This document shows, piece by piece, positions 43,888-55,697 of a stretch of 64,000 bases of DNA; the first letter of the stretch is position 1; each line of letters starts with the position of its first letter. Source of the stretch: Eleusine coracana subsp. coracana (lineage: Eukaryota; Streptophyta; Magnoliopsida; Poales; Poaceae); contig CM064433.1 in the NCBI GenBank assembly GCA_032690845.1, positions 39,368,658 through 39,432,657 on the forward strand, given 5' to 3'. A program made the position numbers and the translations under genes. The notes below the pieces were generated by a model. That model did no database searches, was not told the origin of the DNA, and saw nothing but the letters and a program-made list of their open reading frames with translations.

Positions 43888-45258
43888 GACGACGAAACGA
43901 CACAGGAATTTCACAGTTTCGTTGGACCACAAGAGAGTATATTAGAAAATTTGCAGATTATTTTGTGGCGATTTGGAGCGCATGGAACTGCTTCAACCGT
44001 GCCGTGCAGATTATCTACAAGACTACAACTGATATTCTGTTGTACGAACTCCTCTGAAACGACCATTTTTTGTTGTTACCCACTAAAAGGATGACACGAT
44101 CAAGTTCCATGCCACTCATATAAGGCTGTCAGTTTCAGACGTCTATTCAATTCAATGACTGCTAGAATATATGAGCACATAATAATCAGAGTAAAGGAGA
44201 GTGGTCTGTAATTCATGTGTTGGAATTCCTACTGTCGGACGAGCGTCAGAACGAGAGAGACAGACTTTGGTGTTGCAGGAGGTAGCGTTTTCGTGTTATC
44301 TTCCCCTGCTGGAGGTAATGGCCACGCTCCAGTCCTTAGTGGCCACCCGTTGCGTATCCATGATCACCAAAATTTTGCATACCCAGTCATCTTAGCTAAC
44401 TGTTATTGACTGAAACAAACAGAGCTCGGCTAACTGAAACTGGACTGAAAACTAGGCTAACGTAACACTACTGACGCTATGTACAATGTTCAAAGAATGA
44501 GTTAACAACGAGTATGTTACATGCAATTCTTCAGGAAGGGAAGCAAGCCTGCTTAAAACTGCAAACTAAACATGTGGTGGTCCTTCAACCCAGAACAAGA
44601 TCAATTCAGTGGAAACCAAAGAGAAATACTTAAACTGTCTTTTACTTTTTTGGAAAAATACTGAAACTGTTAGACTATAGCCTTGAATTGCTGCTGATTT
44701 TGTTTACAAGAAGCAAACATGCACCAAAGAAAATCATTATGATGGCAAGCTGCAAAGAGGCAGGTCGTGTTAGACACTCTCACGGCAGATATTCCGGAGC
44801 TGCTGATGAATTTCAACGACAGCGAGGCCATCTGCTGCCCGAACACATTCAACTCACGGTAGCAGGCTATGTTTAGCTTTCTAAATTTTGTAATCATTTG
44901 TGTGGCTAGAGATTTGGCTGAGCCAAATAACATAATAACAAGTGTCCACTAGAAAAGGTTTTCATAGACAAATAGCATAAACCACAAGATTGGAACAGCA
45001 GCAACGACGCTGATGAACATGAAACCTAACCATATCTCCGGAATTAACCAAAAAGATACACAGGTGGGAATTAAGTAAACCTTGAGACATTTGCCTAAAT
45101 AATTTACCAGCAACTTGGATAACATATGTAGGAGGATCTTATACATTAGCTACCCTGTAACCCTGTCAGGCCTTAGGCATAAACTCAGCTGTGCCAAGTG
45201 CCAGCGTAGAACAATACTCAACTGCATGCGAAGACATCTATATTAGCTTATTAGTTGG

Positions 45259-45885
45259 TCAGGTGGATTTGGACCCCGGAGGAACCTCTTCCTCTTTTGC
45301 ATCCTCTGCTCCCTTCTGTTCGTACTCATCCTCTTCTCCATCATTCTCTTCTTCACCTTCACTTTCGTCTTCGTCCTCAGAGTCTCCATCCTGTTCTTCA
45401 CCTTCACTTTCGCTTTCGTCCTCAGAGTTACAGTAGCTCTGTTCTTCACCATCCTCATCTTCCTCATCCAAGTTGTTATAGTACCACCTGTCGCTGAATG
45501 TGATGCCGGAGAAATCAATGCCATCGAACAGGTCCGCAAGCTCCTCCCTCATGCTTTGCCGGTGCTCCTCCCTGCGCTCAAAGTAGTCGTCGTCAACCTC
45601 AACGTACCCCTTGGCCTCGTACTCGGCGCGCACCTCCTCCTGCAACTCGGTGAAGTTGTCGCTCAAGACGTGGAACGCCTCCTTCGCCCTGTTCAAGATC
45701 TCGATGCGTTCCGGGGGATAGTCCGACGTGTCGGGCGCGAACTCCTGCCTCTCCTGCGATAGGATCCACTGCACTTCTTCATCTGACAGCTGGTTCATCG
45801 GCTTATCGTTATCAACCGGAGGAGCAACTGGACCCTCATCACAAGCGGCGGCCTCGGTTGTTGTTGGTTCGGGTTTGGCAGCCAT
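45259..45885 (-). CDS. Family member G, acidic-tailed protein of 208 residues
   Basis: The start is placed at MAAKPEPTT (45885), since the upstream ATG lies before a likely splice acceptor (TGTTTTCAG) in the leader. Residues 25-60 contain APPVDN, LSDEEVQWILSQERQEF and YPPERIEIL. The middle has FTELQEEVRAEYEAKGYVEV, which matches the KGxVEVDD motif of members A-C. Next comes ELADLFDGIDFSGITFSDRW, then a long Glu/Asp/Ser-rich tail built partly from a 45-bp tandem repeat (about 45350-45430). No membrane or catalytic feature is seen. Such acidic tails occur in nuclear, chromatin or ribosome-assembly proteins, but that is only a compositional hint. Related to relic F and, more distantly, to A-C and H. 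Confidence 0.65.
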   Translation of the reverse strand: MAAKPEPTTTEAAACDEGPVAPPVDNDKPMNQLSDEEVQWILSQERQEFAPDTSDYPPERIEILNRAKEAFHVLSDNFTELQEEVRAEYEAKGYVEVDDDYFERREEHRQSMREELADLFDGIDFSGITFSDRWYYNNLDEEDEDGEEQSYCNSEDESESEGEEQDGDSEDEDESEGEEENDGEEDEYEQKGAEDAKEEEVPPGSKST

Positions 45886-45940
45886 TGGCCTGAAAACAGA
45901 TTGGATCAAGTACAAGTAGCACTGCTGTCAAAGAATCTTT

Positions 45941-46815
45941 TTTTTTTGAAAGATCCAGACGTTGTCCGGCATTCATTAATAAGACGGAGTAGAGTTTACA
46001 CGCGTAAGATGCGCATTACATCAGTTCTTACACAACCAGACTGGTTGGCAGGCATTCATACATTGCCAATTACTCGTGATATGTAAAAGCTCCTATTGCC
46101 TCTATGTGTTTCGCCCCCGCCAAGATCCAGAGCCTTGTTTCTTCCTTCACTTCCAGTAGTAGTCGGTCCATTAGCTTGTGCTCATTTTGGAAGATTCATC
46201 TATTTCTTTCCCTCCATAGTGTCCAGATTGTCAGTAATGCTAGTGATTTGAGCCCCTTGCTGTTTGTGCCTGTTGCTGCCTGGTATATCATCTGCAGCCA
46301 TTCCTGAAGGTTGTTGACCGTTTGCCATGCAGTTGGTTGTCATTGTGGGAGTCATAGCCAGTTCGCCACCCGTGCCCAGAGCTCGGCAGAGGTCGGACAC
46401 TCTATGAACAAGTGTAGCGGTGTTTCCAGGTTTCTGTTGCATAGGGGGCAGAAATATTGATTTGGCCATCCCCTTCATTGTAGCCGATCAGCTGTCCACA
46501 CTCGGCATTGCAGCAGGACCCACATGAAAACTTTGATTCGTGGCGGCGCCCAGACATCCCATATTAGCTGTGGCATTAGTGATCTTGTGCCCCCAACGAA
46601 CTGCATTTCATAGGCTAACTTGGCTGTGTGTTGCCCCGACGCCGTAGGCATCCAACGGATTTCATCCTCCTCGGGTTGGTCAAGATCAAGATCCGCAGCC
46701 TGAATTAGCTCCCAAAGTTCGAAATAGTTTTCTAGCACCGCATGGTTGAGGTTATGTGCTATGTCTCTGATCCACATGTAGTTTGTTAGCGCTTGGGCTA
46801 CCGTCCTGTTTTTGC
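45941..46815 (-). mobile_element. 5'-truncated L1 LINE, minus strand, 875 bp
   Basis: A poly(T) run at 45938-45946 is the reverse of the poly(A) tail. A 16-bp target duplication GCTGTCAAAGAATCTT lies at 45924-45939 and again at 46816-46831. The minus-strand frame 46475-46777 encodes a zf-RVT-type segment (LIWDVWAPPRIKVFMWVLLQ), and CPLCNRNLETPLHLFIECP continues in another frame. It landed in the 5' leader of gene G, splitting that leader. Confidence 0.85.
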
Positions 46816-46831
46816 GCTGTCAAAGAATCTT

Positions 46832-48900
46832 TGGCTCGGAGATTTTCTGATAGCCGGTTGTGGAGGAGGCGGTGGTGGTTGTATAAAGGTTGGACTCCTA
46901 GCGCTGTCCGCCGGTTGGAATCGGGACTGGTGATTCCATCGTGATCGTCCAGGAAACAAGAAGTCGGGAAAAGACAAGAAGAGCGAGCGGTATGTTCGGA
47001 AAAAAAAAAGAGAGAGAGATAAGAACAGCTTATATAGTGAATAAATCTGTAGAACGAGCATGAAGACACGAGACGAGCACGCTTCAGCAAAACCATGAAC
47101 TGCAAACCTAAACACGTGCGGGAAACAGAAAGATGAACAGCGACCATGCATGTTAAAAATAGACTGAGAATCACAATACTACGTGGCAACTCAACCAATG
47201 TTGTGATTTAATCAGGTTGTTACTCAGAGGACAGAAAATTTCTTGATCTTTTACGGTAGACCAAGCTTGCGACACAATTTAACATGCAGTCTCTGATGTT
47301 CCATATGTACTTACATCTGCACATTCCTCTCATGTAACCTGAGCCAGCTTGCGACACAGACCACTGCACGGCACGTAGAACATAAAAACAAAATTCAGGC
47401 AATCAGCCTTGAAGACCACCTGTTGACCCCTGACCTCTCAGCCGCGATGACCGACTGTTGCACATGGCTCGTATCCAGTGACCCCTTTTTCAGTCACCGA
47501 AAGGGGGTCCATGGCGAGCGTATTTTACCGTCTTCGACGTGTTGCGGAGCACCACCACCCGCCGTGCCTCCCTTCACTGCAGGACGCCGAGGAGCCAGTG
47601 CCTACACAGAGATCGCCGGCCTGCCGCACGTGCGGATGCTGAGACGTCAACACTGATGGGTGATGGAGATCGCACAATGAATATATATGGAACGCCGACC
47701 AAACACACGTGCGCGATATGATAAAATGCCCGGCGGCATGACCTCCGACTGACACCGCGACACGTCTTTTTCTCTGTGCCCTGCGAGACCCGGACCAAGG
47801 ATGAGGACGTCGGCGTTGCTCGGCGCCGTCAGTCACCGCTCCCAACCCGAGACGCGGTCTCTCCGTCCGTGTGCTTTGCTGCGCTGAGACGCCTCGTGTA
47901 TCTCCCAAAACAGAGGCAGCCGGCCGGAGCTGGGTCGGGGCGGTGGACGGTATTTCATTCACCGACCACCCCTTGGGTGCCTGGTTGACGTCCGATTGAG
48001 CACGGGCGGCCTGGATTTGGTAGTTTGACTCGGTCCTGCGAAGTCCCCCAGGCCGTGCGTAGGGGCAAGCCTCCTCGAAGATAGTCAGTGCCGGTGGTTG
48101 GGCGGTGCTCGCGCTAGGGCTCAGATCAGATGATTGCGCTGCCAGAGCGTGGCCGGCGGAAGAAAAGAATGACACCGCATGATGACAACCTCTTCAGCCG
48201 ATCGCATCCAGTGACGTAGTCTCCGAGACTGCTGGTGGTGCTCGCCTCTCGTTTGCAGCCTGCCAGGAACAAGCTGAGTGGCTGTACGTAGTCTGTCGCC
48301 GTGGTCCATATAAGCTGCAGCGCGCAGCCCGCGTTTTCGACGCCTCATCTCCTCGCGCGGGCGTCATCTCAGGAATGACATGCCACGACACGAACAGGAA
48401 CTCCTTGGTCGGCAAACGCGTGGCGTGGCGGCATCGGGAAAACGGTCGGGCCATGCATGGAAAGGCCTCCTCGGCGTTCGACGTGATCAGTAACAGGAAC
48501 CATGCGAGCTTGGCTACGAGAGCCTCCAGGTCCCTGTGCAGGAAACCGTGGTCAAACACACGTCCTCCTCTGCTCCATGCTGCCTCTCGCCCGGCGCACG
48601 GCCACCCTCCCTCCAGCTATCCTCCGCGTGCCGCTTCTTTCTCCATACAGCGCGCGGTCTCCAAACAGCGACCAACGGGTCAGGAGGAGGGTGGGGTGTT
48701 CATTCTTTGCTAGCCCCGCCCAAAAGACCCGCTCGCTCCGGTGCGGTTGCAACGGTAAGGAACTGTGCTTCAGAGGTTTAGACTGTCTCCAGACTTTCCC
48801 TGGCATGGTGCATTTGCTCGACAAATTCGCAACAGTGCTCAGATCTTGTGGAAACGAATTGAACCCTGAACGACCAATACTCGCGGAGCCCTAAGTGAAA
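46832..48900. other. 5' flank of gene G, duplicated at 53770-54880
   Basis: 46940-47160 shares ordered blocks with 53770-54220 and 54470-54500 (AGAACGAGC.TGAAG, AACCTAAACACGT, TGGCAA.TCAAC). 48380-48600 shares blocks with 54700-54880 (GGTGGCGGCATCGGGAA-type, ACCATGCGAGCTTGG, TACGAGA). A TATA-like TTTATACAACC reads on the minus strand near 46890. Many GC-rich short frames occur at 47420-48890 but none is convincing. Confidence 0.5.
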
Positions 48901-51900
48901 CCTCTTTCTGCATGCTTGAATAGAACATGAACAATTTTCTAAGACCATAAACGACTTAGTGTAAGCTCTTCGAACTGAAATGGTTTACGCAAGGTATCGT
49001 ATATCATTATTAGTTCTATGTAACGCAAATGTATGGTTCATTATTGATTATGGTTTCCCGTTCGACAAAAAAAACATCAAAATTTTTAATATATACTAAT
49101 TTTTATTATTATTTGTTACATGAATTTCAGTCATTGTATCATAGCTGCATAAAATACGGATCCTAAAATTATGGATATATTGATTTGATCTATGTGGTTA
49201 TTAAAAATAAAGTACTTCAATTATAGTTTTAACATTTTATTTGAATAATTTAACAATATATCATCATGCACAAAATTATTATTTCAACTTTTAGGGGTTC
49301 CATGGTTGCAGGCTTCAGTGATGCATATGTGTCCAGAAGAAAGATGCAGATTGTTGAGCTGTCATATCACGTATACTCCCGGTGACACAATCTCTCAGAC
49401 TTTTTTCGCGACCTCAATCGCAGTGGCTATCATGAGCTTAAGGAAACGTGGAGATAAAAGTGGGGAAAAAAGGTAGGACTGAGCGAACAAGTCTTCGAGT
49501 TTTTTTACTATGTTTGTTTATATAAATTATAATTTGGTTATTCATTTTTTGAAAATGCAACAAAAATATTTACTATTACATTCTCATAAAAAGTATTACT
49601 CATTAATATATAAATTTTAACTAAATAAACTTTTGGGGCTTAATTTCCATATGATTTCATTTTTTCTAGTTGCATCAAATTGGCTACATCATGTATGAAA
49701 TTGTGAATGATTCCTTCATATATTGTTTGGCTTGCTGCTTGCTTACACAATTGTGATGCAGCATGCTGGTGTCTTAATTCTTTAATTTTGTTTCTCATAT
49801 TAACTTAAAATGTGCATGTTTCATGAAAATTGTGCAAAAGGGTAGCAACGATGTGGCTTTCTACTCTCAAGGGGTAGGAGAAACTTATGTACCTAGGTTT
49901 ATTTGTCCCCTATTTTGTAGTTATTATAATTAACTAAGATGCATCTCTCCTTTAATCTGGTTATCTTATTCTATTATAATGTAACCATGTGGTCAAGCAT
50001 CAATGTTGATGGTGCCCTTATGCAAATATGCCTCGGTATTACTGGTTGATTTTTATTAATTTGTCAATCATTTTTCAATTGTAGATATTTTTTCTTTTGG
50101 GAAAAAATCGTGTATGCCCCTAGAAAAAGTTATACCCCTAATGTGGCATTATCAATGACAACTGTAACAGGTCTCACATGTCATGCACACACCAATAGCG
50201 ACATGTAAGGTATTTGAAGTTTATTTTTGTTGTATATAAAGGAATGGCCCATTTGTTTTCTATCACTACATGTGTGCTTCGCACAACTAGCATCCTATTT
50301 AATAGTTCCAAATAATATGTTTTATTCGAGTAAGATACACTCATGGTCTCTAAGATTGCTACAACATGATGAGTAAATGCTGACAAAACTGTCTTGTTTG
50401 TAATCCTACGTGTCCGTCGTAGTTTTCTCTTGTCTCGGATGATGCAAGGTCATCCTTCAGTACAAGTGTGAAGTTTACCTTATACTAATAAATACAAGAT
50501 TGTGCGATCCTGGAGAAGTATCCATTTCGATCGAAATAATGAGGTTGCTTGATACACTCTTTATTTTTCTTAAAGTTTCATCCATTGACTTTCTCCTCTT
50601 TTTTGATATCATGTTCTTTTTAAGAAAAAAACAAATAGCTCTAAGATATCAGTACATTGGTGGAGTTCAATCGTAGGGACCACAAGCTTCACAGGAGGAG
50701 ATCCTAATCTACATGGTTAGAGGGATTCTCGCTTACCCTTTTCCACTTGTAGAAGAAGTCCATTAGGTCGAGATAACGTCCTCGTGCCCTCTGTCACCGC
50801 AACTGCCATTGGTGGACGGCAGAGTAGAGTCTCAGATCCCGTGCCCGTGGATGGCCTTACCAGTAAATGGTTGGCTACTTGGCTTTAATCTTAGAGTCAA
50901 TTCTACATAGAATCTACATTGGATAGAATGCACTACTGGATCGTGGTTGACGAGTCAGGTAGACCCCGCATACTAGTTTGTCAATAAACAAGTTATACAA
51001 TGCATCACGGCAGTTGTTCATATCTCCACTCCATGCAAACAGCCAGAGAGTCAAAGCCTTGAGTTTTAACTCCAACTAGTAGAATGGCCTGCGGATTCAC
51101 GCGGTTCTTGATTGCTACAAAGCTAACTATCATTATCTTTAAACACCCTCACTTATAAGTCTTTTTTCACAGTAATCCCAAATAATTATAGACCATCACT
51201 TGAGAAGTCTCAAGGGTCACAACAAACTCTTTCATCCTATTGTATAATAGCTCATCCATAAATTTTCTAGAACTTAGTTAATGTGATAGATGATGTGACA
51301 ATGGGATTATATGCATCAGATTTTTTATCATGTTAAAACAGATAAATCATTTAACAAAAATAAATATGACAATCATGTGATGAGGTGAATACATATGACA
51401 ACTTTTTTTTATCCTTTCATGAGTTGTTAACAAAGGGTGGCAGGATGACATGCCAAGGTGAACGTATTTAGATGACAATTTTTTTCTTGATTTATGCATG
51501 TAGAAATAGGTGATACATGACAGCTGATATGGATGTCAAGTTAAATATCGTGACATTGTCGTATTAACATATGTTGAATATTTGACATGGAATTCACTCT
51601 AATCATGATGAAACAATTGCTGGACAATACATGTATGGCTTAAAGCTAATCCAATATTTGATACGATGATGTACAAATGATCAAAGACTCTGTAGCTTTT
51701 AGTTCCGGCCAGAATAATTCTCTCATGATCGATACATATATGTATTTTGGTACATATACGCTAGTTAGAGGCATGCACGTCCACCAATAACTGAACACGT
51801 CAATTTTTATATGGGGAAAGTGTGTCTAAAATATAAATGAATGGTTTGCTACATATACGTTGGCTGAGGTGTTAGAGTATGATTTAGGACTACTGTAAAA

Positions 51901-53500
51901 GAGTCTTATAATAATTTATCAATCTATTTCTAAAGGATGTGAGTTTATACTCCTTGTAAAGCCATCCAACACCTAATTCAATCATTGGCAAGTCTGCTAT
52001 AATCTCATTGTAGTGATTGCCACTTCAGGTCATCTCATATTAGGTAACTTTGTTTGGTAAGCCTTGTTTTTGCGTCTTTGTTCGGTAACTATAGCAGTTG
52101 CTCCATCCATTATATTGTCGTTGAGCCTAGTCATCAACAATACAATATCTATCAAGTACATTGGCTATTTCACGAGTGAACAACCTCGGTATCTGATCTT
52201 GATAACTATATATTCAAACTCCAAGGGCATATGATCAATGAGTTGTTTTTTTGTCAACATGATGCATCATGTATTTATTAATAAGATACATGGTTAAGGT
52301 AAAGTATCTTATATGTGGTGATATATAATTATGTGTTTTCGACTTCTATCATTGTTCAATAAAATTCAAGTTCTTCCTGTCTTTGACTATGCCATTTTAT
52401 TTTGCAATCGATCTCATATCCCTTCAGTATAAAATAAAAGAAAGAATGGATATGTTGTAATGTATGAAAACAATGATTACTAACGAAAGTCATCTTTATC
52501 AATATAGTAGCTCTGACACTCCCTAAACGCAAGATTGCATTTTTGGGCAAGTGGATTTGTTGATCTGACGAAATGCGGAACCAATAGAGGATTGATTTTA
52601 ACATCTGAATCTTACAAATTAATTACTAAATGAAGAATGATAGTCATTGGGCAAATACGTTGATCAACACGATCCGTCCATATGTTTCATTGTCAAATGC
52701 ATAGCTATTAACGTCATTGCACTTGACAATATGAATTCGACATTAATATCATGTGGACGACCAATATCAAGACACTGTGACAGCTCATCACAATCCATAT
52801 GAGCAACCGGATGGTTTAGATATGCATTTATGTCCCGTGCCAATGAGATCTAGACGTTGATAGCACCTCAAACTAAGATTTCTCATCGCAAATGGTGGTG
52901 TTGATTTCTATTAAATACTTTAGGATAGTAGCTCACAAGTGTACTCATATGGGAAACAGCTATGCATTGCTAGAGAAAAAAAAAGGAATGATCCAAGTGA
53001 TTGCTTCTAGTTGACTTACTCGTATTCAGTTGTTAAAAAAAAAGCCCACCCAAATAATTAGAGAACAACAGTGAGAGCAAGAATTTTTTTTCCCTCGCGT
53101 CATTTGCAAAAGACAAAGTAATCTTGAGTAATTAATTAATAGGAGTAGGGGTATTTTTGGACTAATTTTTTTAATGAAAATGGTGGGTTGTTTTTTATGT
53201 TAATCCCCTCACGTCGATTGTAAAAAAAAGTGACAATAGGGTAATTAATTAAGAGGAATAGAGATACACGTCAATTGCAAAAAGAAAATGATAATAGTGG
53301 ATAATTAATTAAGAAGAATAGAGGTATTTTGGACTATTTTTTTAATGACAGTGGTGGGGTTTTTTCTTTTTTTTTGGATTAATATGAAAATTTCTAGGTT
53401 TTGAGAGGGAACGTGGTGACTCCTTTTGTTGCTCAAATAAGTATATAATAGATAGATCCGCCATGGTGCCATGAACAAAATGAAGTTCTAATCATCACTA
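48901..53500. other. AT-rich gene-free region
   Basis: About 49630-50050 is a second copy of the dispersed repeat at 30430-30800. No ORF with recognisable content was found. The rest holds no structure I can name except the tandem repeat at its right end. Confidence 0.45.
53080..53360. repeat. Three imperfect tandem units containing TAATTAATTAA
   Basis: Each unit has GTAATTAATTAA, then a GGAATAGAG.TA-type segment, and two have TTTTTGGACTA and a GTGGTGGG-type segment. Spacing is roughly 75-110 bp. The copies differ by indels. Confidence 0.5.
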
Positions 53501-53619
53501 AACGGGAGAAATGCGGTTGTTGGGTTCTCGAAACGTAATGCGTACTGTCCCAAACCCAAAGATACCTATACTGCATATACACGCGCTGTGTAGAAAATAC
53601 ATGGAGCCACTAGTGATCC

Positions 53620-53770
53620 ATGTTGAATTCATGCTGCTGCTTGAACACTCCTGCCTCTCCCGCGACAGGATCCACTCGATCTCTTCATCTGACAGCCGGT
53701 TCTTGGTGTTCCCGTTGCCGGACGGAGGAGCAACTTGGCCCTCATCATAAATTGGCGGCGGGCCCTAATA
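53620..53770 (-). pseudogene. Relic of family member F
   Basis: The minus strand encodes APPSGN, RLSDEEIEWILSRERQE, closely matching residues 25-55 of gene G (APPVDN, LSDEEVQWILSQERQE). The similarity stops after RQE and the rest of the gene is missing. Its upstream DNA also matches that of gene G, so F came from a duplication that included the 5' flank. Confidence 0.65.
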
Positions 53771-55600
53771 CAAGCACAAAAGGACAAGAAGAGAGAGATA
53801 AAACAGCTCAACGAACAAATCTGAAGAACGAGCCTGAAGCCAGGACACGAGCACACTTCAGCAGCAATGCCATGACGGTGTACGGGGAGAGCGATTATGG
53901 CCAACTGGAATAGCCGAGTTCGACGAGCTGATACATGCTGGTTTGAACAACTAGTACGTAACATATTTCAATCAGTGAAGTTGAAGTAGCTTCCGACGAC
54001 GTATGTACGCGTATGATGTCTCAGCAGGTGCACGCACTCACGTATGTGGTGGGACAGTCACAAACTGGAGGGGTTCGTGCCCACCGTGCGTCGTGGCTCC
54101 GGATGCTTGCGACTGGCGGGCACCCGCAAAGCCCGCATAGTTGCTTCCCGGCTCATGTCGCACCTGCAACATGATGCAAACCTAAACACGTAGAGAGAAA
54201 ACTAAAGGGAATGTCTAATTTTTAATCGAATAAAAATAAGGTTTTCTTTCAATCAACATTTTTAACATTTGGATCTAGATTTAATAGATAAAAAAATAAA
54301 ATTTTTTCATAATCTATACATACATAATACTAATTAATACAAATAATCTTATAAATAGATAAATAATAAAAGAAACAAAAAACAAAAGAATATATACACA
54401 ATCATCGATTGAAAAAGATGCTACTTTTTAATCGACTGAAAAGTAGCATTACCGAAAACTAAAAGCTGCACAGAGATGATGCATGTGAGTGGCAATTCAA
54501 CGCCGTTGATGGATGCCGCGCGACAGCAGGCTGTAGGCGAGCGCCGGGTGATCGCGGAGGGAAAGCGTATATACGTGGCGCGTCAACCACGCGGCCAGCT
54601 AAAGATGACGCAAGCGCCGCAGTCCAGGAGCTGGAGCTGTAGAGGCGCGCCGGGCGCGTACAACGCGCCACGGGAATGACACGGGACGCCGCGAACTGGC
54701 ACTCATTGGTCGGGAACGCAGGTGGCGGCATCGGGAACAGCGCCGACGAAGGCCTCGTCCTTCTGCGTCCAGCGCGTTCCGTCACAGGGCATGCACCATG
54801 CGAGCTTGGGTACGAGACTTGTTGACCATGGCAAACAGCACAGCACGCGCCTCAAAGATCTCTTCCCTTGTTCCGCGCGGCCTCGACGCCGGTCGCTGAG
54901 AAAATGCGGCCAAAATAATGAGAAACCCTGGGGCAGCAGTTCCTGAGCTTGAACGACGTGTAAGTGTCGGAGTGTGTGACAGCAGGGGAAGCGAGTCGAC
55001 CTTGGTCGGGCTGCATACTATTGGGCCAGCGATCGCATTGCAGCCCAGCGCAAGACGTCAGGAGGAAACAGAAGAAATCTGTTCGCTCTGTTAATTCGTA
55101 GCACGCACAACAGAGTAGAGGTGAGGAAAACAGAGTACATGGAGGTTGAAATTCAGAGCACGGTTCAGTTCATCCTCCGTCCTAAAGCAATCCATGCTAT
55201 CTATACGGCTATACCACACCGAATGCTCAACTCAATCCTGGTGCAGATGCAGGAGTTGGTTCCATTCTAGTACCAAAAACTGGGATTGGTGACTGAATTT
55301 GAGCGGTGTGGCACGTGAACACTGGTTGGGAGCTTGGGCGTACAGCCGTACACGTAGAGAGACAGAGGATGCTTCGGAGTCCGATCATCATCCATTATTA
55401 CTCGCACACGCCGATGATGATTCCGATCCGACCCGGACAAGAGCCAGGGTTCGTCTCCGCGTTTATTAACCGCCACGAACGCCCCCGTCGTCTCCCCTTG
55501 CGCAGCCACAATCCCCACACCCATCATCCCGCTTCGAAATCCCCCGCTGCAGAAATTCTTATACTCATCGAGCGCCTAGTCAGATCATCGGAGACCTTGC
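53771..55600. other. Duplicated 5' flank of relic F and leader of gene H
   Basis: Blocks at 53770-54880 match the gene G flank as described at 46832-48900. 54230-54440 is an AT-rich stretch not found in the G copy. 55300-55600 leads into gene H. No gene is supported. Confidence 0.45.
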
Positions 55601-55601
55601 G

Positions 55602-55685
55602 ATGGTCAGTGGATTCACCCCGCTCGGGCAGTTCTCTTCGAAGACGGCGGAGGAAGAGCTGGCGGCTGCGGTCGGTGACGGTTAG
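55602..55685 (+). other. 27-codon leader ORF in frame with gene H
   Basis: ATG at 55602 opens MVSGFTPLGQFSSKTAEEEL and ends at TAG 55683-55685. The frame is the same as gene H, whose ATG follows 12 bases later. It is either a regulatory upstream ORF or the original N-terminus cut off by a nonsense mutation. Confidence 0.5.
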
Positions 55686-55697
55686 GAGGAGGTCATC

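Larger units (their letters stand above)
39415..45160. repeat. Segmental duplication, copy 3 (carries gene B)
   Basis: The left part (39415-42860) matches copy 2 and the right part (42000-45160) matches copy 1, so this is the most complete unit. Insertions unique to copy 3 are at 39803-40038 and 41096-41925. Confidence 0.8.

Noticed and set aside
47525..48894. Several 100- to 216-codon frames on both strands
   Set aside because: The region is GC-rich and shared in rearranged form with 53770-54880, where the frames are not kept. No protein motif is seen.
50240..50295. Possible Helitron 3' end (hairpin near GTGTGCTTCGCAC then CTAG)
   Set aside because: The hairpin is short and imperfect, the base after CTAG is C instead of the expected T, and no matching 5' end was found on that strand.
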